This document shows positions 27,370-37,441 of a stretch of 64,000 bases of DNA, piece by piece; within the stretch, counting starts at the first letter, position 1, and each line of letters begins with the position of its first letter. Under the pieces are notes generated by a model. The model made no database searches. It was not told the origin of the DNA and saw nothing but the letters and a program-made list of their open reading frames with translations. The stretch is from assembly GCA_903909815.1 (NCBI GenBank), contig CAIVXG010000085.1:1-64000 (forward strand), in the 5' to 3' direction. The translations under genes were made by a program, and so were the position numbers. This stretch comes from an uncultured beta proteobacterium. GTDB taxonomy: Bacteria > Pseudomonadota > Gammaproteobacteria > Burkholderiales > Burkholderiaceae_C.

Positions 27370-28548
27370 TCAAATCGAATGAGAGTCCGATGCTGGGCGC
27401 TGCAGCGCCAGCCACACCAGCGCCAGACCCGTGAGCAGCACCGGAATCAGCGCGCCCAGGTTCAGCCAGGTCCAGCCCTGGGTCGTGACCAGCGCGCCCG
27501 AGGCAAATGACGTCACCGCCATCACCGCAAACACGCAAAAGTTGATGGCCGCCTGGGCCCGGTCCTTCTCCTCGGGGCGATAGGCGCGCAGCGACAACGT
27601 GGTGCAGGCGGTGAAGAGGAAGTTCCAGCCCACGCCCAGCAGAAACAGCGCAAGCACAAACTGGTGCAACTCGACGCCCGTGAGCGCCACGGCGATGCAG
27701 GCGGCATTGAGCAGCACACCCAAGCTCATCATGGGAAGCACGCCGAAGCGGCGGATCAAATGTCCGGTAAAGAAGCCCGGCGCAAACATGCCGATCACGT
27801 GCCACTGCAACGTCAGCGCAGCATCCTCAAACGGCAAACCGCAGACCTGCATCGCCAGCGGTGTCGCAGCCATGAGCAAATTCATCACGCCATAGCCCAG
27901 CGCGGCCCCCGCAGTGGATACGATAAACACCGGTTGGCGCACGATCACCCACAGCGGTCGTCCGACCTTGCGATTGCCATCTTTGTTCGAGAGCGGCGCA
28001 AACTGCAAGCCCGCGATCAGCAGCATGCAAAGAAGGGCCACGGCGGCCAGCGCGAGATAGGCGCCGACGAAGGGCACGCTCACCAGGCTCTTCGAATGTT
28101 TCGCCAGATTGGGGCCGATCACGGCCCCCAGCAGACCACCGGCCATCACCAGCGACACCGCTTTTTCCTGGTAGTCGGGAGCCGCCAATTCGGCTGCAGC
28201 GAAGCGGTACAACTGCCCGTTGGCGCTGTAGTAACCCGCGATCAGCGTGCCTGCCACCAGCAGCCAGAACTGGTGGCTGAGCGCCGCGTAGGCGCACAGC
28301 AACGCCGACGCAAATGCCACCAGAAGGCCCAATTGAAACGACACCTTGCGCCCAAAGCGATGCTGGGTGCGCGCTACCAGACCGGTGCTCAGCGCCCCGC
28401 CTACGACGTAACCCATGACCGGCAGTGTCGCCATCCAGCCCATCGGTGCCAGGCTCAATCCCACCAGTCCGTTGATCGCGATGAAGGTCACATTGTTGGT
28501 GAGGAACAGGCCTTGCGCTGCGGCCAGCAGCCAGAGATTGCGGTTCAT
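27370..28548 (-). CDS. MFS transporter
   Basis: 392 residues with 11-12 predicted hydrophobic segments and the MFS loop motif HRFGRKVSFQLG after helix 2. A second, weaker copy (HLIRRFGVLPMM) starts the C-terminal half. Substrate is not readable. It lies convergent to the sensor kinase and downstream of uvrA on the same strand, separated by two overlapping inverted repeats that may end uvrA transcription. Confidence 0.85.
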   Translation of the reverse strand: MNRNLWLLAAAQGLFLTNNVTFIAINGLVGLSLAPMGWMATLPVMGYVVGGALSTGLVARTQHRFGRKVSFQLGLLVAFASALLCAYAALSHQFWLLVAGTLIAGYYSANGQLYRFAAAELAAPDYQEKAVSLVMAGGLLGAVIGPNLAKHSKSLVSVPFVGAYLALAAVALLCMLLIAGLQFAPLSNKDGNRKVGRPLWVIVRQPVFIVSTAGAALGYGVMNLLMAATPLAMQVCGLPFEDAALTLQWHVIGMFAPGFFTGHLIRRFGVLPMMSLGVLLNAACIAVALTGVELHQFVLALFLLGVGWNFLFTACTTLSLRAYRPEEKDRAQAAINFCVFAVMAVTSFASGALVTTQGWTWLNLGALIPVLLTGLALVWLALQRPASDSHSI

Positions 28549-28557
28549 GGCTTAACT

Positions 28558-28611
28558 TGAAAGAACAAACTTTCATGACTCGGAGCGCTGCGCGGGCGAA
28601 GCATGAAAGTT
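28558..28611 (-). terminator. Overlapping inverted repeats between uvrA and the MFS gene
   Basis: TGAAAG/CTTTCA (28558-28563 with 28570-28575) can form a short hairpin. The same CTTTCATG sequence can instead pair with a 10-bp arm at 28602-28611 (AACTTTCATG with CATGAAAGTT), which spans the uvrA stop codon. The two pairings exclude each other. There is no strong T-run, so termination is only a possibility. Confidence 0.45.
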
Positions 28612-31591
28612 AGACCAGATAGCGCTTGAGATAGCGTCCGGTGTGGCTGTCCGGCTGTGCCGCCAGGTCCTCCGGAGTGCCCACGCCCACTACCTGGCCG
28701 CCACCCGCTCCACCTTCAGGCCCCATGTCGATGAGCCAGTCGGCGGTTTTGATCACGTCCAGGTTGTGTTCGATCACGACGATGGTGTTGCCCGCATCGC
28801 GCAACTGATGCAGCACCTTGAGTAGGAGGTCGATGTCGGCAAAGTGCAGTCCGGTGGTGGGTTCGTCCAGAATGTAGAGCGTGCGCCCGGTGTCGCGCTT
28901 GGAGAGTTCCAACGCAAGCTTGACGCGTTGCGCTTCGCCGCCCGAAAGCGTGGTCGCGGCCTGTCCCAGCTTGATGTAGCTCAGGCCCACGTCCAACAGC
29001 GTGTGCAGCTTGCGCGCGATGTTTGGCACGGCCTGCAGGAAGGTGTAGGCGTCTTCCACGGTCATGGATAGCAACTGCGCGATGTTCTTGCCCTTGTACA
29101 GCACCTCCAGCGTTTCTCGGTTGTAGCGCTGGCCATGACAGGTGTCGCATGGCACATAAACGTCGGGCAGAAAGTGCATCTCCACGCGCATCACGCCGTC
29201 GCCCTGACAGGTTTCACAGCGGCCACCTGCCACGTTGAAGCTGAAGCGCCCGGGGCCGTAGCCGCGTTCGCGCGCGGTGTTGGTTTCGGCCATGAGCTCG
29301 CGTATCGGCGTGAACAGTCCGGTATAGGTCGCAGGGTTGGAGCGCGGCGTGCGGCCAATGGGCGATTGATCGACGTTGATGATCTTGTCGAAGTGCTCCA
29401 TGCCCTGGATCGCCTCGTGCGGCGCGGGCTCTTCGTGCGCCCGGTACAGCGCTTGCGCCACTGCGGTGTAGAGCGTGTCGTTCACCAGAGTGGATTTGCC
29501 CGAGCCCGAGACCCCTGTGACACAGGTCAGCAGGCCTATGGGAAAATCCACATTCACGTGCTTCAGATTGTTGCCGTGCGCGCCCAGGACGCGGATCGTC
29601 GTCGCCGCGGCTGTGCCGCTGGGCCAGGGCGTGCGCCGCTGGGGGACGGCGATCTTGCGCGTCCCCGCCAGATATTGGCCGGTGAGCGACTCGGCGTTGG
29701 CCTTGATCTGCTCGAAAGTTCCCTGCGCGATCACGCGCCCGCCGTGAATTCCCGCGCCCAGACCCATGTCAACGCAGAAGTCGGCGGCGCGGATCATGTC
29801 TTCGTCGTGCTCCACCACCAGCACCGAGTTGCCGATGTCGCGCAGGTGCTTGAGTGTTCCGATGAGGCGGTCGTTGTCGCGCTGGTGCAGCCCGATACTG
29901 GGTTCGTCCAGCACGTACATCACGCCGGTCAGGCCCGAGCCGATCTGCGAGGCCAGCCGGATGCGTTGCGACTCGCCACCGCTCAGGGTCTCGGCGCTTC
30001 GGTCAAGGCTCAGGTAGTTCAGTCCCACATCGTTCAGAAATTTCAGGCGGGCAGCGATTTCCAGCACGATCTTGCGTGCGATCTCCCCTTTGGAGCCCTT
30101 CAGTTGCAGGCTGTCGAAGTAGCGCCAGGACTCGCCCAGCGTGGCGTGGCTGACTTCGAAAATGGCGCGCGCCTGTTCGCCTTCTCCGAGCCTGACGTGG
30201 CGCGCTTCGCTGCGCAGTCTTGTGCCCGCGCAATCGGTGCAGGGCTGGGTGCTGCGGTAGCGCGCCAGGTCCTCGCGCACCAGCACCGAGTCGGTCTCGT
30301 GGTAGCGCCGTTGCATGTTGGGAACGATGCCTTCGAACGGATGCTTCTTTGTGAGCTTCCTGCCCTGCGCGACGCTGGCGTCGCCTTTGGCTGCGCCGGA
30401 ATCCGAGATGTAGCTGAATTTGATCTCTTCTTCGCCCGAACCCTGCAGTACCGCGTGCTGCACTTCGGCGGGTAGGGACTCGAACGGAGCTTCCACATCG
30501 AATTTGTAGTGCTTGGACAGGCTTTCCAGCAGCGCGAAGTAGTAGCCATTGCGCCGGTCCCAGCCCTTGATCGCGCCGCTGGCCAGGCTCAGGGAGGGGA
30601 ATGCCACCACCCGTGCCGGGTCAAAGAAATCCATACTGCCCAGGCCGTCGCAGCTCGGACAGGCGCCCACGGGCGAGTTGAAGGAAAACAGCCGCGGCTC
30701 CAGTTCACTGATCGCGTATTGACACACGGGGCAGGCAAACTTGGCGTTGAACAAATGCTCGCGCTGCGCCGCCGCTGCGCCGTCGGCGCTCGCATCGGTC
30801 GCATCCATCTCCAGTGCAAGCGCGCGTCCTTCGGCCAAACGAAGCGCGGCCTCAAAGCTTTCTGCCAGACGTTGCCTCAGATTGTCGTAGTCGGTCCGCT
30901 CGGCGCTGGGGCCGTCCGGAGTCTGCCCCGGAACGGTTTCCAACGGGACCGGAGCGTGCCGCACTTTCACGCGGTCGATCACGACGTCGATATTGTGCTT
31001 TTCCGTCTTCTTCAGCTTGGGCAGAGTGTCGTACTCGAACAGTTCGCCTTCAACCCGGAAACGCACGTAGCCCTGGGCCTGCATCTGGCCAAACACGTCC
31101 GCATATTCGCCCTTGCGCTCGCGAGCAATGGGGGCCAGGATCATGATGCGTGTGCCTGACGGCAAGGCGAGTACGGCGTCCACCATCTGGCTCACGGTTT
31201 GCGCCTGCAGCGCCACGCCATGATCAGGACAGTAGGGGGTGCCGGCACGGGCAAACAGCAAGCGTAGGTAGTCGTGGATCTCCGTCACCGTCCCAACAGT
31301 CGAGCGCGGGTTATGGCTGGTGGCCTTTTGCTCGATCGATATGGCTGGGCTCAAACCCTCGATCACGTCCACATCGGGTTTGTCCATGCGCTGCAGGAAC
31401 TGGCGCGCGTAGGCGCTCAGGCTTTCCACGTAGCGCCGCTGACCCTCTGCGTAAAGCGTGTCAAAGGCCAGGCTCGATTTGCCTGAACCCGACAATCCGG
31501 TGATGACAACCAGTTGGTTGCGCGGGATGTCCAGATCGATGTTCTTCAGATTGTGCGTGCGCGCACCCCTGATGCTGATGTGCTGGTGCAT
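28610..31591 (-). CDS. uvrA: Excinuclease ABC subunit A
   Basis: DNA-damage recognition ATPase of nucleotide excision repair; forms UvrA2-UvrB complexes. 993 residues from the ATG at 31591. Two ABC modules: Walker [13 protein letters not shown] and [12 protein letters not shown], signatures [12 protein letters not shown] and [12 protein letters not shown]. Zinc modules CPVC...CPSC and CETC...CDTC are present. The frame is open to 31678, but that start would be a TTG and the extension is not family-like. It is divergent from an MFS gene and ssb, a common betaproteobacterial order. No clear LexA box was seen in the gap. Confidence 0.96.
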   Translation of the reverse strand: MHQHISIRGARTHNLKNIDLDIPRNQLVVITGLSGSGKSSLAFDTLYAEGQRRYVESLSAYARQFLQRMDKPDVDVIEGLSPAISIEQKATSHNPRSTVGTVTEIHDYLRLLFARAGTPYCPDHGVALQAQTVSQMVDAVLALPSGTRIMILAPIARERKGEYADVFGQMQAQGYVRFRVEGELFEYDTLPKLKKTEKHNIDVVIDRVKVRHAPVPLETVPGQTPDGPSAERTDYDNLRQRLAESFEAALRLAEGRALALEMDATDASADGAAAAQREHLFNAKFACPVCQYAISELEPRLFSFNSPVGACPSCDGLGSMDFFDPARVVAFPSLSLASGAIKGWDRRNGYYFALLESLSKHYKFDVEAPFESLPAEVQHAVLQGSGEEEIKFSYISDSGAAKGDASVAQGRKLTKKHPFEGIVPNMQRRYHETDSVLVREDLARYRSTQPCTDCAGTRLRSEARHVRLGEGEQARAIFEVSHATLGESWRYFDSLQLKGSKGEIARKIVLEIAARLKFLNDVGLNYLSLDRSAETLSGGESQRIRLASQIGSGLTGVMYVLDEPSIGLHQRDNDRLIGTLKHLRDIGNSVLVVEHDEDMIRAADFCVDMGLGAGIHGGRVIAQGTFEQIKANAESLTGQYLAGTRKIAVPQRRTPWPSGTAAATTIRVLGAHGNNLKHVNVDFPIGLLTCVTGVSGSGKSTLVNDTLYTAVAQALYRAHEEPAPHEAIQGMEHFDKIINVDQSPIGRTPRSNPATYTGLFTPIRELMAETNTARERGYGPGRFSFNVAGGRCETCQGDGVMRVEMHFLPDVYVPCDTCHGQRYNRETLEVLYKGKNIAQLLSMTVEDAYTFLQAVPNIARKLHTLLDVGLSYIKLGQAATTLSGGEAQRVKLALELSKRDTGRTLYILDEPTTGLHFADIDLLLKVLHQLRDAGNTIVVIEHNLDVIKTADWLIDMGPEGGAGGGQVVGVGTPEDLAAQPDSHTGRYLKRYLV

Positions 31592-31777
31592 GGCACGACC
31601 CAGGTATTTGCCATCGTTCGAAGCAGCGGAGGTCAGATCATCGGAGGGTGTATTCAAGGTGGTGCCAGCCAAAAGCAAAACCAGCCATCATAGTCAAGGA
31701 ATGGCGTGCCAGCTTGGCAGGGCTCGGTATCAGGGACAATGGTGGCCTCTGACTTCACCGCTACTGCGGATTTTTGC

Positions 31778-33022
31778 GTGTCTGACTCTTCCGAAATTCA
31801 AGTTCCCCCCGCTTCAGGCGTGACGACGGCCCCAACTTCCAGCGCCATGACGGCGCCGGAGCGGCGCGCTAGTCTGTCGCTGGCGTTCATTTTTGCCCTG
31901 CGCATGCTCGGTCTGTTTCTGGTGCTGCCGGTATTTGCCCTGGAAGCGCGCAAATACCCCGGGGGCGAAGACGCTGGCGCCGTGGGCCTGGCCATGGGCA
32001 TCTATGGTTTGACCCAGGCCTTCTTGCAAATGCCCTACGGCATGGCCTCGGACCGTTACGGGCGCAAGCGCGTGATTGTGGTTGGCCTGCTGGTGTTCGC
32101 CCTGGGCAGCTTGGTTGCCGCGGCGGCGACCAGTCTGAACGGGCTGATGCTCGGCCGGGCGCTGCAGGGCATGGGTGCGGTCTCGGCCGCTGTCACGGCA
32201 CTGCTGGCGGACCAGACCCGCGATGAAGTACGCACCAAGGCCATGGCCTTGGTGGGGGGCAGCATTGCGCTGATGTTCGCGCTGTCGCTGGTACTGGCGC
32301 CACTGTTGGTGAGCGTGGTGGGTCTGAGCGGCATCTTCGTCGTGACCGCGACACTGGCGCTGAGCGGTGTCGCCGTCGTGCTGTGGGTTTCGCCGCCCGA
32401 ACCGACAAAGCACCAAGACGCGGGGCGCGGCAGCTGGTCAGAAGTGCTGCTCAATCCCGCGCTGCTGCGGCTGAATCTGGGCGTGTTCGTGCTGCACGCC
32501 GTGCAGGTCGCGATGTGGTTGGCCGTTCCTGCGCTGCTGGTGCAGGCGGGACTCGCCAAGGAGCACCACTGGTGGATCTACCTGCCCGCGGTGCTGGCGT
32601 CGTTCTTGGTGATGGGAGGGACCTTGTTCCCGATGGAGCGGCGCGGCTATCTGCGCGCTGTGTTCCTTGGCGCGGTGGCACTGATCGCATTGGTGCAATT
32701 GGGATTTTGGTGGATGGGCTCGGGCGCACCCAGCTTGGTGCCCCTGAGCGTGTTGCTGTTCCTGTTTTTTTGCGGCTTCAATGTGCTCGAAGCCAGTCAG
32801 CCGAGCATGGCTTCACGCCTGGCTCCAGCCCATGCACGCGGCACGGCGCTGGGCGTTTACAACACCTTGCAGTCGTTGGGATTTTTCATCGGCGGCCTGG
32901 CGGGCGGCTTGCTGCTGAAGAACCTGGGCGTGCAGGCCCTTTTCGCCGCCTGCGGCTGTGCCATGCTGGTGTGGCTGGTGCTGGCCTGGCCCATGATCGC
33001 GACCGGGCGCAAGGCGCCATAA
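31778..33022 (+). CDS. MFS transporter (YajR-like drug efflux type)
   Basis: About 414 residues with 12 hydrophobic segments and the MFS signature [15 protein letters not shown] in the loop after helix 2, plus [19 protein letters not shown] in helix 4-5. Helix 1 starts at [21 protein letters not shown], typical of the group found beside ssb in betaproteobacteria. The start is uncertain: GTG at 31778 or ATG at 31847 are the sensible choices. It runs 91 nt ahead of ssb on the same strand. Confidence 0.87.
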   Translation: MSDSSEIQVPPASGVTTAPTSSAMTAPERRASLSLAFIFALRMLGLFLVLPVFALEARKYPGGEDAGAVGLAMGIYGLTQAFLQMPYGMASDRYGRKRVIVVGLLVFALGSLVAAAATSLNGLMLGRALQGMGAVSAAVTALLADQTRDEVRTKAMALVGGSIALMFALSLVLAPLLVSVVGLSGIFVVTATLALSGVAVVLWVSPPEPTKHQDAGRGSWSEVLLNPALLRLNLGVFVLHAVQVAMWLAVPALLVQAGLAKEHHWWIYLPAVLASFLVMGGTLFPMERRGYLRAVFLGAVALIALVQLGFWWMGSGAPSLVPLSVLLFLFFCGFNVLEASQPSMASRLAPAHARGTALGVYNTLQSLGFFIGGLAGGLLLKNLGVQALFAACGCAMLVWLVLAWPMIATGRKAP

Positions 33023-33113
33023 TCGGGGAAACGTTAAAAATAACCTTGTGGGACAGACCGCGGCCACGCTCCGGCGGGTAAGCTCTGTCCCCAACTGATT
33101 TGGGGAACTCATC

Positions 33114-33602
33114 ATGGCATCCGTCAATAAAGTCATTCTCGTGGGCAACCTGGGCAAGGACCCGGAAGTGCGTTATCTGCCCAGCGGCGACGCCGTGGCC
33201 AACATCACACTCGCCACCAGCAGCAAGTACAAAAGCAAGACCGGCGAGATGGTCGAGGAGACCGAATGGCATCGGGTCACGTTCTTCGGAAAACTGGCCG
33301 AAATCGTGGGCCAATACCTGAAGAAGGGTCGTTCGGTCTACGTCGAAGGACGCATCAAGACGCGCAAATACACCGACAAGGATGGCGTGGAGAAGTACGC
33401 CACCGACATCATCGCCAACGAGATGCAAATGCTGGGTGGGCGTGAGGGTGGCGGCGAACCGTCCGGGGGGGACGATGACGGCGCGAGCTATTCTCGCGCG
33501 CCAGCACCCGCGCGCGCGGCGCCTGCAGCGCGTCCAGCGCCAACCGCAGCGGCAAAGCCGTCCAGCGGTTTCGATGACATGGACGACGACATTCCGTTTT
33601 AG
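33114..33602 (+). CDS. ssb: Single-stranded DNA-binding protein
   Basis: 162 residues. N-terminal OB fold begins [20 protein letters not shown] and includes [22 protein letters not shown] low-complexity Ala/Pro linker (about 118-150) leads to the acidic tip DMDDDIPF, the docking site for replication and repair partners. Paired with divergent uvrA, as in many proteobacteria. A clear terminator follows. Confidence 0.97.
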   Translation: MASVNKVILVGNLGKDPEVRYLPSGDAVANITLATSSKYKSKTGEMVEETEWHRVTFFGKLAEIVGQYLKKGRSVYVEGRIKTRKYTDKDGVEKYATDIIANEMQMLGGREGGGEPSGGDDDGASYSRAPAPARAAPAARPAPTAAAKPSSGFDDMDDDIPF

Positions 33603-33631
33603 ACCATAAAACAACGGTTTTTTGTTGATTC

Positions 33632-33664
33632 AAGCCCGTTCTCACACCGAGACGGGCTTTTTTA
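33632..33664 (+). terminator. Rho-independent terminator of ssb
   Basis: AAGCCCGT at 33632-33639 pairs with ACGGGCTT at 33652-33659, with a 12-nt loop, and is followed by a run of T to 33663. It lies 30 bp after the ssb stop codon. Confidence 0.88.
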
Positions 33665-33838
33665 ATGGCGCTGTTCGCGTAAAGTCGAGTTATTCCACTT
33701 CCAAATCACAAGTGAAGTTAAAAACGCGCCAATAATTCAAGGCCAGGATACGATGGAGCCGACGGTGTTCGGGTTGCATTCCATAGTTTTCAGAGCCAGA
33801 TGGTCCTCCGGGATACGGATTCCATGGGCAAGGTCACA

Positions 33839-34268
33839 GCGACTGATCTGGGTGGAGGAGATGCTGACATCGGGGCCGACTAGTTTTTGAAGCACCTCGA
33901 TGACTTTGCGCGTGGAGACGCCTTGAACTTACATCTCGGCCAGCGCCAGGTTCACCGATTGCTCGGATCGGCTACCGCGCTCAATCGCGCTGGGGTAGAA
34001 ACCCGCGGTTCTCACCTGGGGCACCTAAAAGGTGATTTCTCCCATGCGGGTGAGCATGGTCTTGGGCTTGTAGCCGTTGGCCTGATCCACGCGCTGGGCG
34101 CTGCTCTCGTAGGGCATGGCTTACAGGTGCTGGGCACGCTCAATGCGCGAGGCTTCGTTGACGAGGATGCGCAGGGCTTGGCCCGCACCATCAAGACCGT
34201 TGGCAAGTAGGCAGGCATATGCATCGCAAGGGTTGGGACACTTCTTCGAGGTTGGCTCGTTGGGCCAT
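33839..34268 (-). pseudogene. Remnant of an IS256-family transposase (N-terminal part)
   Basis: Read on the minus strand, the sequence gives LLANGLDGAGQALRILVNEAS, then NGYKPKTMLTRMGEITF, VPQVRTAGFYPSAIERG, LALAEM, VQGVSTRKVIEVLQKL and ending SSTQISR. This is the standard order of the N-terminal third of IS256/mutator transposases. Several in-frame stops (after AQHL, GEITF and LALAEM) and at least one frameshift near 34210 break it. Similarity stops abruptly after ISR, so the catalytic DDE part is gone. No terminal inverted repeats or target duplication were found. Confidence 0.8.
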
Positions 34269-34394
34269 GATAGATTCTTTCTGGATGAACAAGGCCAGCG
34301 CCAGACTCCGGGGGATGCCTGCGGCGGCCTGGCAGGGGCCTGATATAAAAATCCAAAACCAGAAACCGTCCGACTCCTCGGTTTCACTGCTCGG

Positions 34395-34715
34395 GGAAAT
34401 TACAGAAAGGATGTTGCACTAACCGCCCGAAAGTACCTTCCGGCGCCGCTGGAAAAAAGAGGCGTGAATAGCGAATCGGCGATGACGGTGTTGGACGCCC
34501 TGGAATCAATAGTCCGGCCACTGGAACTGGGTGTCTATGCAGGAATGCAAACACAGGCACTGCAGCGGATTGCCGTACGCGATGCTGATGACTGGCCTGT
34601 ACTTGCGTGTGCCTTGACGATTGCTTGCCCTGTATGGACGGAAAATGCCGACTTCTTTGGCACCGGAATAGCGACTTGGACCACCGATCGCGTGGAGTTG
34701 TATTTGGTCGGTTGA
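34395..34715 (+). pseudogene. PIN-domain protein, N-terminally truncated
   Basis: The frame reads ARKYLPAPLEKRGV, then QALQRIAVRDADDWPVLACAL, CPVWTENADFFGTGIATWTT and DRVELYL, the C-terminal two thirds of a PIN-fold nuclease of the VapC-like group. The acidic residues of RDADDWP and WTENADFFG are kept. The first beta strand with the leading Asp is missing, cut off close to the IS256 remnant; the frame is closed by a stop at 34341. A late GTG at 34464 could give an 83-residue fragment, but it would lack an active site. No antitoxin gene is visible beside it. Confidence 0.72.
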
Positions 34716-34811
34716 TTCTGGTCGATGGCTCTTTTGTGCCCATACCCGACGGCGGGTTTCGTGAAGTGCCCGCCCGATACCGGCCGTTAGACCAACCGAT
34801 GAATACCCACT

Positions 34812-34993
34812 GGGCGCAAACCGAAGATGACCGGCAGCAAAATTGAGTCGGCAAAGAGGCTGTGGGCCAGCGGTACTCCGCCCAAGGACGTGGCAAAGAA
34901 CCTTGGCGTGTCCATTCCCACGCTTTACCGATGGGTTCCCGCCACGGCGCAAGCTTTGCGCACGGTTTTTTCCGTTTTCTACAGCGACCCCTA
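34812..34993 (+). pseudogene. Serine recombinase/resolvase C-terminal fragment
   Basis: The frame reads GRKPKMTGSKIESAKRLWASG, TPPKDVAKNLGVSIPTLYRWVPA and ends at a stop at 34991-34993. This is the linker and helix-turn-helix of Tn3/Hin-type serine recombinases. The catalytic N-terminal domain with the nucleophilic serine is absent; a stop at 34800 closes the frame just upstream. Confidence 0.72.
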
Positions 34994-35035
34994 ATTGTTC
35001 CTGCTGCGGATTGCTTGTGCGTGAATAATTCCAGC

Positions 35036-35244
35036 GCCTTCTGAACTTTTTTTCTCGTGGCTCCGGGCTCGGAAATGCGCAGCCACGGTCCTAAGGTCTC
35101 CTGCAAGCAGTGTTGGCAAAGATCGACCTCGACTTTGTTCCCATCGCCCAGGATAGACCCGCAACCGGCCTTGAAATCGATGGAAGTGAACTCATAGAAT
35201 TCAGACTCGCCATCCTCTGCGAGCCGATCGCATCGAATTTGCTT
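35036..35244 (-). pseudogene. Decayed small Cys-pair protein fragment
   Basis: On the minus strand the open frame reads IRCDRLAEDGESEFYEF, TSIDFKAGCGSILGDGN and KVEVDLCQHCLQETLGPWLRISEP. It resembles small uncharacterised proteins with two Cys pairs (zinc-ribbon type); here the first pair looks damaged (CDRL). No start codon with a ribosome site is visible, because the frame runs into the end of purC. Beyond RISEP the text no longer looks like protein. Family assignment is from memory of the pattern and uncertain. Confidence 0.45.
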
Positions 35245-35281
35245 TACAAACGGTTCGGGATGAAGCTCCCGTGGTGTCGGG

Positions 35282-36166
35282 TTAGCTCGCCGTCAAGCGC
35301 TGCCACGCCTCTTGGTATTTGGCTGCAGTCTTCGCCACCACCTCGGCGGGCAGGCGCGGTGCCGGAGGGGTCTTGTCCCAGGCTTGGGTCTCCAGCCAGT
35401 CGCGCACGAATTGCTTGTCAAAGCTGGGTGGGTTGCTGCCTGCTACGTAGCTCTCGGCAGGCCAGAAGCGCGACGAGTCGGGCGTCAGCACTTCATCCAT
35501 GAGGGTGAGTGTGCCGGACTCGTCCAGACCGAACTCGAACTTGGTGTCGGCGATGATGATGCCCTTGGTCAGCGCGATATCCGAGGCCGCCTTGTAGATC
35601 GCGATGCTCAAATCGCGGATCTGTGCAGCGAGTTCTGGCCCCACGATTTTCACGACCTGCTCGTAGTTGATGTTCTCGTCGTGCTCGCCCATCTCGGCCT
35701 TGGCCGCGGGTGTGAAGATGGGCTCGGGCAGCTTGCTCGCGTTCTTCAACCCCGCCGGTAGCTTCACGCCGCACACCGACTGGCTGTCCTGGTATTCCTT
35801 CCAACCGCTGCCGGCCAAATAGCCGCGCACCACAGCTTCCACCGGGATGGGTTTGAGGCGTTTGACCAGCATGGAGCGGCCCTGCACCTGCGGCAGGTCG
35901 GCCGCGCCTACCACGCTCTCAGGCGCCTCGCCGGTAAGGTGGTTCGGGCACAGGTTTGCGAGCCTGTCAAACCAGAACAGTGCCATCTGCGTCAGCAGCG
36001 CGCCCTTGCCCGGAATGGGCTCGCCCATGATCACATCAAAGGCGCTAAGGCGGTCGCTCGCCACCATCAGCAGGCGATCCTTGCCCACGGCGTAGTTGTC
36101 GCGCACCTTGCCGCGCGCCAGAAGGGGAAGAGAACTGAGGGTGGAGGTGTGCAGGGCAGAGGTCAT
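35282..36166 (-). CDS. purC: Phosphoribosylaminoimidazole-succinocarboxamide synthase (SAICAR synthetase)
   Basis: Joins CAIR and aspartate with ATP in purine synthesis. 294 residues; motifs [31 protein letters not shown] at the N terminus, [17 protein letters not shown], and [30 protein letters not shown]. The ATG at 36166 begins the conserved text; the frame extends upstream into fba without homology. It lies downstream of fba with a terminator between them. Confidence 0.96.
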   Translation of the reverse strand: MTSALHTSTLSSLPLLARGKVRDNYAVGKDRLLMVASDRLSAFDVIMGEPIPGKGALLTQMALFWFDRLANLCPNHLTGEAPESVVGAADLPQVQGRSMLVKRLKPIPVEAVVRGYLAGSGWKEYQDSQSVCGVKLPAGLKNASKLPEPIFTPAAKAEMGEHDENINYEQVVKIVGPELAAQIRDLSIAIYKAASDIALTKGIIIADTKFEFGLDESGTLTLMDEVLTPDSSRFWPAESYVAGSNPPSFDKQFVRDWLETQAWDKTPPAPRLPAEVVAKTAAKYQEAWQRLTAS

Positions 36167-36188
36167 GATCGTGAAACAAAAATGAAAA

Positions 36189-36213
36189 GGGCCCGCTGAA
36201 AATTCAGCGGGCC
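36189..36213 (-). terminator. Terminator after fba
   Basis: GGGCCCGCTGA and its near-complement TCAGCGGGCC pair around a short AAAT loop. On the minus strand the stem is followed by CTTTTCATTTTTG, a T-rich tail. It lies between fba and purC, and so should separate these units. Confidence 0.8.
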
Positions 36214-36267
36214 TCCGATTATCGCAACAGGTCCAACCGCCTTGTCGGCGCCGGAACCTGAAGTTAT

Positions 36268-37332
36268 TTACTGCACCACCTGAGCCAACTCGCCGCGGGC
36301 GTAGCGCTCGGCGACGACCTGCAGGCTGTTGGCCTTGATCTTGGCGCCCTGGCCTTCGCAGCCGAACTCGATGTAGCGCTGTTTGCACAGCGCCTTGGCG
36401 GCTTCGCGCGCGGGCTTGAGCCAGTCGCGGGCGTCGAACTTGTCCGGATTCTCGAACATGTACTTGCGCACAGCAGCGGTCATGGCCAGACGGATGTCGG
36501 TGTCAATATTGATCTTGCGCACGCCGAACTGGATCGCCTTCTGAATTTCTTCCACTGGCACGCCGTAGGTCTCCTTCATGTTGCCGCCAAACTGGCGGAT
36601 GATCGCCAGCGACTCCTGCGGCACGCTGGATGAGCCGTGCATCACCAGGTGTGTGTTGGGGATGCGACGGTTGATTTCCTTGACGCGGTCGATCGCCAGG
36701 ATGTCGCCTGTGGGCTTGCGCGTGAACTTGTAGGCGCCGTGACTCGTGCCGATGGCGATGGCCAGCGCGTCCAGTTGCGTGCGCTTGACAAAGTCTGCCG
36801 CCTGCTCGGGGTTGGTGAGCAGCTGTTCGCGCGTCATGGTGGCGTCCGTGCCGTGGCCGTCTTCCTTGTCGCCCTTCATGGTTTCGAGCGATCCCAGGCA
36901 GCCGAGCTCGCCTTCCACAGTGACGCCGGTAGCGTGCGCCATCTCCACCACCTTGCGCGTGACTTCCACGTTGTACTCGTAGCTAGCGATGGTCTTGCCG
37001 TCGGCCTCCAGGCTGCCGTCCATCATCACAGACGAAAAGCCCAGGTTGATCGCGCCGCGGCAAATATCCGGGTTTTGACCGTGGTCCTGGTGCATCACCA
37101 GCGGGATGTGCGGATAGGTCTCGATCGCCGCCTGAATCAGGTGTTTGATGAAGGCCTCGCCCGCGTACTTGCGCGCACCGGCGCTGGCCTGCAGGATCAC
37201 GGGCGCGCCGACTTCATCGGCCGCAGCCATGACGGCCTGTACCTGCTCCAGGTTATTGACGTTGAAGGCCGGGATGCCGTAGCCGTTGACAGCGGCGTGG
37301 TCCAGCAGTTCGCGCATAGAGACGAGAGCCAT
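36268..37332 (-). CDS. fba: Class II fructose-1,6-bisphosphate aldolase
   Basis: Zinc-dependent cleavage and formation of fructose-1,6-bisphosphate. 354 residues, subtype IIB length. Metal ligands appear in VMHQDHGQN and TSHGAYKF and in [10 protein letters not shown]; the [12 protein letters not shown] and [11 protein letters not shown] phosphate-binding parts are intact. Upstream pyk reads the same way about 110 nt away, a common glycolytic pairing in Burkholderiales. Confidence 0.96.
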   Translation of the reverse strand: MALVSMRELLDHAAVNGYGIPAFNVNNLEQVQAVMAAADEVGAPVILQASAGARKYAGEAFIKHLIQAAIETYPHIPLVMHQDHGQNPDICRGAINLGFSSVMMDGSLEADGKTIASYEYNVEVTRKVVEMAHATGVTVEGELGCLGSLETMKGDKEDGHGTDATMTREQLLTNPEQAADFVKRTQLDALAIAIGTSHGAYKFTRKPTGDILAIDRVKEINRRIPNTHLVMHGSSSVPQESLAIIRQFGGNMKETYGVPVEEIQKAIQFGVRKINIDTDIRLAMTAAVRKYMFENPDKFDARDWLKPAREAAKALCKQRYIEFGCEGQGAKIKANSLQVVAERYARGELAQVVQ

Positions 37333-37441
37333 GGTGAAACCTTTAGAAAAGTTGAGTGAATCGACGCAAGAAAACAGCAGATTTTACGGCTGCGTTCAGG
37401 GCGGAAAGAGCAACCGCAGCGCGAGCAGGTCGTTACCTGCC

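Noticed and set aside
33887..34210. A 107-codon forward open frame in the ssb-purC gap
   Set aside because: It is antisense to the clear IS256 transposase remnant and has no independent support.
34384..35106. A 240-codon minus-strand frame over the same gap
   Set aside because: Only its first part matches the Cys-pair fragment; the rest is antisense to the PIN and recombinase fragments.
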